The notes under the pieces: model-generated
What the model was told of the DNA's origin: nothing
Database searches by the model: none
The model's input: only the letters and a program-made list of their open reading frames with translations
Program-made: the position numbers and the translations under genes
Origin: Metabacillus rhizolycopersici
GTDB lineage: Bacteria > Bacillota > Bacilli > Bacillales > Bacillaceae
NCBI RefSeq assembly: GCF_020075705.1
Contig: NZ_JAIQUM010000001.1
Location: forward strand, 62,001-126,000
Length of the DNA: 64,000 bases
Direction of reading: 5' to 3'
Part shown: piece by piece, positions 58,407 through 64,000 of the stretch
Layout: each line of letters opens with the position of its first letter
Numbering within the stretch: position 1 is the stretch's first letter

Positions 58407-59417
58407 ATGATGTTAACAACTACTGAAATTGGCATAGATTTAGGAACAGCAAATATATTAGTTTATAGTAAAAATAAAGGTATTATACTAAATGAACCTT
58501 CCGTTGTTGCGATTGATAAAGTAACAAAAAAGGTTCTAGCAGTAGGGTCAGAAGCTAAAGATATGATTGGAAAAACACCCGGTAAAATTATTGCAGTTAG
58601 ACCATTAAAAGATGGGGTCATTGCAGACTACGATATTACGACAGATATGTTAAAACATATTATGAAAATAGCTGCACGAAAGCTTGGGATGTCGCTTCGG
58701 AAGCCGACTGTTGTCGTTTGTACGCCATCAGGTGCAACCTCTGTGGAAAGAAGGGCGATTCAAGATGCAATTAAAAGTGCTGGCGCAAAAGAAGTACACT
58801 TAATCGAAGAGCCAGTAGCTGCTGCAATTGGTGCAGATTTACCTGTCGATGAACCAACTGCAAATGTTGTTGTCGATATTGGTGGTGGGACGACTGAAGT
58901 AGCGATTATTTCATTTGGTGGTGTCGTTTCATGTCATTCCATTCGTATAGCTGGTGACCAATTAGACGAGGAAATTATTCAATATGTTCGTAAAAATTAT
59001 AATTTACTAATAGGTGAACGAACTGCTGAAAAAATGAAAATAGAAATAGGCTACGCGTTAGTTAAACACGAAGAAGAAACAATGGATATTCGCGGCCGTG
59101 ATTTAGTGACTGGGTTACCGAAAACGATCACAGTTTCCTCATTTCAAATGCAGGACGCAATGAAAGAATCCCTTTTACACATCTTAGAAGCCATTCGCGC
59201 TACTCTCGAAGATTGTCCGCCAGAACTGAGTGGTGACATTGTTGATCGAGGGGTCATCTTAACTGGCGGTGGTGCTTTAATGAAAGGTATTCAGGAATGG
59301 CTTAGTCAAGAAATAGTTGTTCCGGTTCATATAGCGCCAAGCCCATTAGAATGTGTTGCTATTGGTACGGGAAAATCATTGACCGTTATAAGCAAATTGA
59401 TGAAATCAGCTAAATAA
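58407..59417 (+). CDS. mreBH: MreBH, actin-like cell-shape protein
   Basis: 336 residues, MreB/Mbl/MreBH family actin fold: [17 protein letters not shown] (phosphate 1), [13 protein letters not shown] (phosphate 2), ILTGGGALM (adenosine motif). It guides lateral wall synthesis and autolysin LytE in B. subtilis. I use ATG 58407 with AAAGAGG 9 bases upstream; ATG 58410 would give the 335 residues of B. subtilis. A TTA/ATG-poor upstream extension to 58335 is not family-like. The mreBH-ykpC-ampS-ykpA order supports MreBH. Confidence 0.93.
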   Translation: MMLTTTEIGIDLGTANILVYSKNKGIILNEPSVVAIDKVTKKVLAVGSEAKDMIGKTPGKIIAVRPLKDGVIADYDITTDMLKHIMKIAARKLGMSLRKPTVVVCTPSGATSVERRAIQDAIKSAGAKEVHLIEEPVAAAIGADLPVDEPTANVVVDIGGGTTEVAIISFGGVVSCHSIRIAGDQLDEEIIQYVRKNYNLLIGERTAEKMKIEIGYALVKHEEETMDIRGRDLVTGLPKTITVSSFQMQDAMKESLLHILEAIRATLEDCPPELSGDIVDRGVILTGGGALMKGIQEWLSQEIVVPVHIAPSPLECVAIGTGKSLTVISKLMKSAK

Positions 59418-59504
59418 GTAAGAAAAGCGCAAGCGCCTTGTTCAGCTTCGGGCAAATAAGGCGCTGCAGCTGGACAATTCTCGAAGCCTAAACTTATAAA
59501 TTCT
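59418..59504 (+). repeat. Dispersed repeat family A, copy 13 (short, tail type B)
   Basis: AAAAGCGCAAGCGCC and GGGCAAATAAGGCGCTGCAG (inner hairpin deleted), then GGACAATTCTCGAAGCC and CTTATAAATTC. It begins one base after mreBH and separates it from its terminator. Confidence 0.82.
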
Positions 59505-59516
59505 AAAAACACTAAG

Positions 59517-59552
59517 AAGCCACGATGCAAGTCACAATTCGTGGCTTTTTTT
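59517..59552 (+). terminator. Intrinsic terminator after mreBH
   Basis: AAGCCACGA pairs with TCGTGGCTT, followed by seven T. Confidence 0.82.
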
Positions 59553-59723
59553 AATGAATAAACGTATTTACATAAAATTTACATAATCTCTTAGCATTAA
59601 AACACTTTTCTTTGAATAAATTAGATTTGGTTTACTAGAAATAACGGAATTCATAAAAAAGCTGGAATTGATATTTTCCCACAAATCTTTTGTCTACAAA
59701 TCAATATTTTGGGAGGTTATAGT

Positions 59724-59864
59724 GTGAAAGATCTTAGCAGACGCATTATCATTAGTTTAACATTAGCTATCATTATTGTCGGTGGGATGAGTGTTTCTCT
59801 TGCGAACATGCCTGAAAGTCCTGATCAGAATGATGATATAATTGTCCAAGTTCAAGGTGAGTAA
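59724..59864 (+). CDS. ykpC: YkpC-like small membrane protein
   Basis: 46 residues with a single N-terminal membrane segment (IIISLTLAIIIVGGMSVSLA) then NMPESP, a pattern I recall from B. subtilis YkpC (located beside mreBH). GTG 59724 follows GGGAGG. Function unknown. It has its own terminator. Confidence 0.75.
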   Translation: MKDLSRRIIISLTLAIIIVGGMSVSLANMPESPDQNDDIIVQVQGE

Positions 59865-59954
59865 CTAGACAGGCGTGGTTTTAAGGACATCGTAATCTTA
59901 TCTATACTTGCTCATCAGTTTGTTAAGACACCTATGACATAGATGGACATACAT

Positions 59955-59998
59955 AAGCATCCAAGAAACTTCTACTAAAAGGTTCTTGGATGCTTTAT
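59955..59998 (+). terminator. Intrinsic terminator of ykpC
   Basis: AAGCATCCAAGAA pairs with TTCTTGGATGCTT. About 90 bases after the stop. Confidence 0.75.
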
Positions 59999-60183
59999 TC
60001 GTCTATTCTTTTCCAATAAAATGATTCATAGTATTCGGATCGCTATTACTTTCCATCACCTTGAATAGATTCTATCACTTAATCTTTTCATTCTTTATTT
60101 AATTTTGATAAACTAAAAAGATAAACTCCCATTCATGGGAGGTATTTAAAATGTAGTATATAAATAACAAGGAGGATGAAACT

Positions 60184-61416
60184 ATGTCTACTTTCCAACA
60201 AAACTTAGAAAAATATGCTGAATTAGCTGTCCGCGTAGGTGTAAATATTCAAGAAGATCAAAATTTAACAATCAACGCTTCTACAGAAGTTGCTGAATTT
60301 GTCCGTCTCGTTGTTAAAAAGGCGTATGAAGCTGGTGCACGGAATGTGTACGTGGAGTGGCATGATGACGTTGTTACAAGAACTCGATTTGAGCTTGCAT
60401 CAGAAGACGCATTAAGCGATTATCCAGAATGGAAAGCAAGAGGCTTAGAAACGTTAGCAGAGAATGATGGAGCATTTATGTCGATTATTTCATCTGATCC
60501 CGATCTTTTAAGCGGCATTGATCCAAAACGAATCGCTACTTCAACAAAATCCGCGGGTATTGCCCTTACAAAATATCGAAACTATTTACAAGCTGATAAA
60601 GCAAGCTGGACAGTTATTGCCGCTGCTTCAAAAGAATGGGCAGCAAAGGTATTCCCGAATGAAAGTGCAGACAAACAGGTTGAAAAGCTTTGGCAAGCAA
60701 TCTTCCGCACAACACGGATTGACCAAGCAGATCCTGTACAAGCATGGAAAGATCATAATGACTCCTTACATACAAAAGTTGATTACTTAAATAGTAAAAG
60801 ATATAAAAAGCTTCATTACAAAGCAACAGGTACAGACTTAACAATTGAACTACATGACACTCATACTTGGTGTGGCGCTGGTAGTGAAAATGAAAAAGGG
60901 AATTTCTTCATGGCAAATATGCCAACGGAAGAAGTGTTCACCGTTCCATCACGTAATGGTGTAAACGGTTTTGTCAAAAGCACGAAACCGCTAAGCTACA
61001 GTGGGAATTTAATTGATAACTTTTCACTTGTTTTTGAAAATGGTCGTATCGTTGATGTTAAAGCTGAAAAAGGTGAAGAAGTACTCAAGCAATTAGTTGA
61101 AACAGATGAAGGTTCCCACTATTTAGGAGAGATCGCATTAGTTGCACATGATTCACCGATTTCCCAGTCTGAAATCCTTTTTTACAATACATTATTTGAC
61201 GAAAATGCCTCAAACCATTTGGCAATTGGAAACGGCTATGCTTTTTGTGTTGAGGGTGGAAAGAAGATGTCACGTGAGGAGCTAGAAAAAGTTGGCGTAA
61301 ATTCTAGTATTACACATGTTGACTTTATGATCGGTTCTGCTGAAATGGACATTGATGGTATATTACCAGATGGAACAACTGAAGCAATCTTCCGTAATGG
61401 TACTTGGGCTTTTTAA
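60184..61416 (+). CDS. ampS: M29-family aminopeptidase (AmpS)
   Basis: 410 residues, thermophilic aminopeptidase family M29 (AmpS/PepS). Metal-binding residues are in the conserved C-terminal half (GSENEKGNFFMANMPTEEVF; LVAHDSPISQ; NHLAIGNGYAF; HVDFMIGSAEMDIDG). It cleaves N-terminal amino acids; cytoplasmic. ATG 60184 follows AAGGAGG 8 bases upstream. Next to ykpC and ykpA as in B. subtilis. Confidence 0.95.
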   Translation: MSTFQQNLEKYAELAVRVGVNIQEDQNLTINASTEVAEFVRLVVKKAYEAGARNVYVEWHDDVVTRTRFELASEDALSDYPEWKARGLETLAENDGAFMSIISSDPDLLSGIDPKRIATSTKSAGIALTKYRNYLQADKASWTVIAAASKEWAAKVFPNESADKQVEKLWQAIFRTTRIDQADPVQAWKDHNDSLHTKVDYLNSKRYKKLHYKATGTDLTIELHDTHTWCGAGSENEKGNFFMANMPTEEVFTVPSRNGVNGFVKSTKPLSYSGNLIDNFSLVFENGRIVDVKAEKGEEVLKQLVETDEGSHYLGEIALVAHDSPISQSEILFYNTLFDENASNHLAIGNGYAFCVEGGKKMSREELEKVGVNSSITHVDFMIGSAEMDIDGILPDGTTEAIFRNGTWAF

Positions 61417-61501
61417 ACCAATAAGTTGCCCCATCTTCCATTGGAAGTTTGCTTCCCTTTAAGCTAGATGCTTACTTTAAAAACAAAAATATTTTCATGT
61501 T

Positions 61502-61536
61502 GGGGTCAGACCGTTTCCACTTGTCAGGCCCCTTTT
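61502..61536 (+). terminator. Weak terminator between ampS and the GTPase gene
   Basis: Imperfect stem GGGGTCAGACC/GTCAGGCCCC followed by TTTTT. Confidence 0.45.
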
Positions 61537-61564
61537 TGATGACGTGTGAAATGAGGGACATTAA

Positions 61565-62491
61565 ATGAAACCTGTAGAGATTTATATTTTATCCGGCTTT
61601 CTAGGAGCAGGAAAAACAACCTTACTCCAAAATATTCTATCACAAGAAAAACAGCAACAACGAAAGATTGCTGTCATTATGAACGAGCTTGGAGAAGTTT
61701 CCATTGATTCTAACGCTGTACCTGAAGAAACTCCGTTAAAGGAGCTGCTAAATGGTTGTGTATGCTGTACGATACAAGGACAGCTTGAGGTCCAGCTAGA
61801 AAACATGCTTCAAGAATATGAACTTGATGCAATCTACATTGAAACAACAGGAGTTGCACACCCAGTGGAAGTTCTTGACGCATGCATGTCACCTCTTTTT
61901 GCTGAAAAACTTGCTGTCCAATCAATCATTACAATCATTGATACAAAACGCTGGCAACACCGTACTGAACTAAGCATTCAACTAAGAAAACTATTAATAG
62001 AACAAGTTCAACATGCTGATGTTATCCTCTTAAATAAAGTAGATAGCCTATCTGAAAGTGAAAAGGCAAATCTTGTTTCGGAAATACAATCGTTAAGTGA
62101 AAATGGTAAGCTCTTCATGACTGAATATGCGAACATTCCACTTTCTCATATGAAAATGAGAAAGAGATATGTCACAAAACCGCATGAGCAAGCACATGTT
62201 CATGATACATTACATATGCGCACATATGTCCATACATTTTCAAAACCAATTGATTTAGAATCATTTGAGCAATTTTTGAAGAATATGCCCGACACAATCT
62301 ACCGCATAAAAGGATACCTCTCCTTTACCCATTCAAAAGATACGTATCTTTTTCAATATTCATATGGAATGCCACTTTATATAAAAGAACAAATGAATAT
62401 GAAAAACACACTCGTGTTTATCGGTGAAAATTTGGATCATCAAATGTTAAAAAGGGAACTACTGTTGATGGAGGAAAATCAAGCCGAATGA
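61565..62491 (+). CDS. G3E-family GTPase (CobW/YjiA-like metal chaperone)
   Basis: 308 residues: Walker A GFLGAGKTT, metal-binding CVCC in NGCVCC, ETTGVAHP switch II, NKVD, and a C-terminal CobW domain with a His-rich linker (HEQAHVHDTLHMR). G3E GTPases (YciC/ZagA, HypB, UreG, CobW) insert metals into target proteins; zinc is the usual guess for COG0523 proteins like this but is not shown. No Zur-box was found upstream. ATG 61565 follows GAGGG. It separates ampS from ykpA, unlike B. subtilis, and may be an insertion. Confidence 0.87.
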   Translation: MKPVEIYILSGFLGAGKTTLLQNILSQEKQQQRKIAVIMNELGEVSIDSNAVPEETPLKELLNGCVCCTIQGQLEVQLENMLQEYELDAIYIETTGVAHPVEVLDACMSPLFAEKLAVQSIITIIDTKRWQHRTELSIQLRKLLIEQVQHADVILLNKVDSLSESEKANLVSEIQSLSENGKLFMTEYANIPLSHMKMRKRYVTKPHEQAHVHDTLHMRTYVHTFSKPIDLESFEQFLKNMPDTIYRIKGYLSFTHSKDTYLFQYSYGMPLYIKEQMNMKNTLVFIGENLDHQMLKRELLLMEENQAE

Positions 62492-62500
62492 AATTTGTTA

Positions 62501-62537
62501 AGGGACAGACGATTCTTATGTTCTGTCCCTCTTTTTC
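62501..62537 (+). terminator. Intrinsic terminator of the GTPase gene
   Basis: AGGGACAGA pairs with TCTGTCCCT, then CTTTTT. In 62538-62805 only the GGGGTTCAC pair (62605-62623) was noted. Confidence 0.8.
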
Positions 62538-62604
62538 CATCGGACGCTTTTGTTCAATTTAACGAAGATATTAGGGAGATTTTCGTTACCGTATTCTCCT
62601 TTTT

Positions 62605-62623
62605 GGGGTTCACTGGGGTTCAC
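62605..62623 (+). repeat. Short direct repeat GGGGTTCAC
   Basis: GGGGTTCAC occurs twice one base apart (62605-62613 and 62615-62623), followed by GGACAG. Possibly a remnant of a mobile element end; not conclusive. Confidence 0.3.
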
Positions 62624-62805
62624 GGACAGTGCACATTTGTGATCTGTTTCGAAATCAATCATAATTAAATAATATTTTTATAAGGCAAGAAATTTCGCAT
62701 AAAAAAGCTAATATTTAGGTTTTAATAATCTTCAAAATCCCCAATAATCCTTCTTAACAATAACTGTAAAATCCAGCATTATTAATCATGTACTTCTTTA
62801 ATTGA

Positions 62806-62848
62806 AAAAAGATAGCTCATAATGATCATAATCATTACAAGCTATCTC
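62806..62848 (-). terminator. Intrinsic terminator of ykpA
   Basis: AGATAGCT/AGCTATCT outer stem with inner AATGAT/ATCATT; six T follow on the minus strand. Confidence 0.75.
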
Positions 62849-62880
62849 ATGTATTAATCGTTCTAAAGCATTTACAGTTC

Positions 62881-64000
62881 TTATGCGTATAATTCTTTTA
62901 CTTGCTTTTGAACATTTTCATCTTCTAAGAACTCATCGTACGTCATTTGCTTATCAACAATACCATTCGGTGATATTTCGATAATGCGATTTGCGATTGT
63001 TTGAACAAACTGATGGTCATGAGAAGAGAAAATCATTGCACTTTTATATGCAGTTAAGCCATTGTTTAGAGCGGTAATTGATTCCAAATCTAAATGGTTC
63101 GTTGGCTCTTCTAGTAAAAGTACATTCGAACCACTTAACATCATTTTCGAAAGCATACAACGTACTTTCTCGCCACCGGATAATACACTTGGTTTTTTCA
63201 ATACTTCTTCTCCAGAGAAAAGCATGCGCCCTAAGAAGCCACGTAAGAAGCTTTCACTTTGATCATTTGGAGAATATTGACGTAACCAATCCACAAGACT
63301 TGCTTCAGAACCAGAAAAGTATTCACTATTATCCTTAGGGAAATAGGCTTGTGTAGTTGTCACACCCCATTTATATGTTCCACTATCAGGTTCAAGTTCA
63401 CCTGCTAAGATTTTAAATAGTGTTGAAATCGCGATTTCATCACGGCCTACAAATGCGATTTTATCTTCTTTATTCATGATAAAGTTAATATTATCTAGCA
63501 CTTTTACGCCATCAATTGTTTTTGACAAGCTCTCTACTCGTAATACATCATTGCCAATTTCACGCTCAGGTGTGAAGTTAACATAAGGATAGCGACGAGA
63601 AGATGGTTGAATGTCGTCTAATGAAATCTTATCTAATAACTTCTTACGAGATGTTGCCTGTTTTGATTTTGAAGCATTTGCACTAAATCGTGCAATAAAG
63701 TTTTGTAATTCTTTAATTTTCTCTTCTTTTTTCTTATTCGCTTCTTGACCTAATTTCATTGCTAATTGGCTTGATTCATACCAGAAATCATAGTTTCCAA
63801 CAAAAACCTTAATTTTCGAGAAATCTAAATCAGCAATATGCGTACACACTTTATTCAAGAAATGACGATCATGTGAGACAACAATGACGGTGTTTTCAAA
63901 ATTAATTAAAAACTCTTCAAGCCACCCGATCGCATGAATGTCAAGATGGTTTGTAGGCTCGTCTAATAGTAGGACATCTGGCTCGCCAAATAGTGCTTGT
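62881..64000 (-). CDS. ykpA: ABC-F family ATPase YkpA, 3' part (continues past the window)
   Basis: Open through the right edge. The edge shows the first ABC domain's Walker B and H-loop (LLLDEPTNHLDI, VIVVSHDRHF). A helical linker follows, then the second ABC domain with VGRDEIAISTLF where a Walker A lysine would be expected (GRNGAGKS type), signature LSGGEKVRCMLSKM and Walker B LLLEEPTNHLD. The second Walker A therefore looks degenerate (no GKS/GKT). ABC-F proteins act on ribosomes. No ATG start is visible because the gene begins beyond 64000. Confidence 0.9.
   Translation of the reverse strand, partial: QALFGEPDVLLLDEPTNHLDIHAIGWLEEFLINFENTVIVVSHDRHFLNKVCTHIADLDFSKIKVFVGNYDFWYESSQLAMKLGQEANKKKEEKIKELQNFIARFSANASKSKQATSRKKLLDKISLDDIQPSSRRYPYVNFTPEREIGNDVLRVESLSKTIDGVKVLDNINFIMNKEDKIAFVGRDEIAISTLFKILAGELEPDSGTYKWGVTTTQAYFPKDNSEYFSGSEASLVDWLRQYSPNDQSESFLRGFLGRMLFSGEEVLKKPSVLSGGEKVRCMLSKMMLSGSNVLLLEEPTNHLDLESITALNNGLTAYKSAMIFSSHDHQFVQTIANRIIEISPNGIVDKQMTYDEFLEDENVQKQVKELYA

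Overview
The window is a low-GC Firmicute chromosome segment, almost certainly from a spore-forming Bacillaceae. Gene order follows the Bacillus subtilis ylb-cta-pycA-ftsW-yla-ykt-speA-pdh-rnjA-mreBH-ykpA block, inverted here, and sporulation-associated genes (ylbJ, ylaJ, a YjcZ-type gene) are present. Starts and Shine-Dalgarno sites are typical of Bacilli, with many TTG and GTG starts. No rRNA, tRNA, CRISPR array, prophage or intact insertion sequence was seen.

Layout. 1-9.1 kb: tail of tmcAL, then ylbL, ylbK, ylbJ, coaD, rsmD, a conserved hypothetical, ylbG, ricF (ylbF), a lipoprotein, ylbE and ylbD. 9.3-12.8 kb: a PaaI-type thioesterase with a 50-residue zinc-ribbon protein, then ylbC, ylbB and ylbA. 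13.2-15.0 kb: two GNAT acetyltransferases. 15.4-21.5 kb: the caa3 oxidase cluster ctaG-F-E-D-C-B, without ctaA at its usual place. 22.1-34.3 kb: pycA, ftsW, ylaN, ylaL, ylaK, ylaJ, ylaI, ylaH, typA and ylaF. 34.6-41.3 kb: a GNAT, yktC, a small hypothetical, yktB, yktA, speA, the SR1P/SR1 locus, a membrane protein and slp. 41.6-47.8 kb: pdhD-C-B-A and ykyA. 48.2-52.8 kb: a YjcZ-type peptide, defB, a 23-residue basic peptide, rpoY-rnjA and ktrC. 53-64 kb: a YthA/YthB-type bd oxidase, recQ, mreBH, ykpC, ampS, a CobW-type GTPase and the 3' part of an ABC-F gene (ykpA).

Functionally the window joins central carbon flux (pyruvate dehydrogenase, pyruvate carboxylase, arginine decarboxylase), two terminal oxidases, RNA turnover (RNase J1, RNAP epsilon, RicF, PhoH-PIN YlaK), cell-shape genes (mreBH, ftsW) and small sporulation or envelope proteins. 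SR1P lies between the pdh operon and speA, as in B. subtilis. Its promoter carries two 11-base matches to the CcpN operator as I recall it.

The most unusual content is intergenic. Two dispersed repeat families occupy many gaps. Family A (13 copies plus a tail relic) folds as nested helices whose arms change sequence between copies while staying complementary. Nine copies carry a perfect DnaA-box sequence (TTATCCACA) in their tail. Twelve of the 13 copies point the same way, and most abut an intrinsic terminator. Family B (about ten copies, all in one orientation) has a variable but paired stem followed by a conserved tail. I do not recognise either as a named family. All B. subtilis comparisons are from memory; no search was run.
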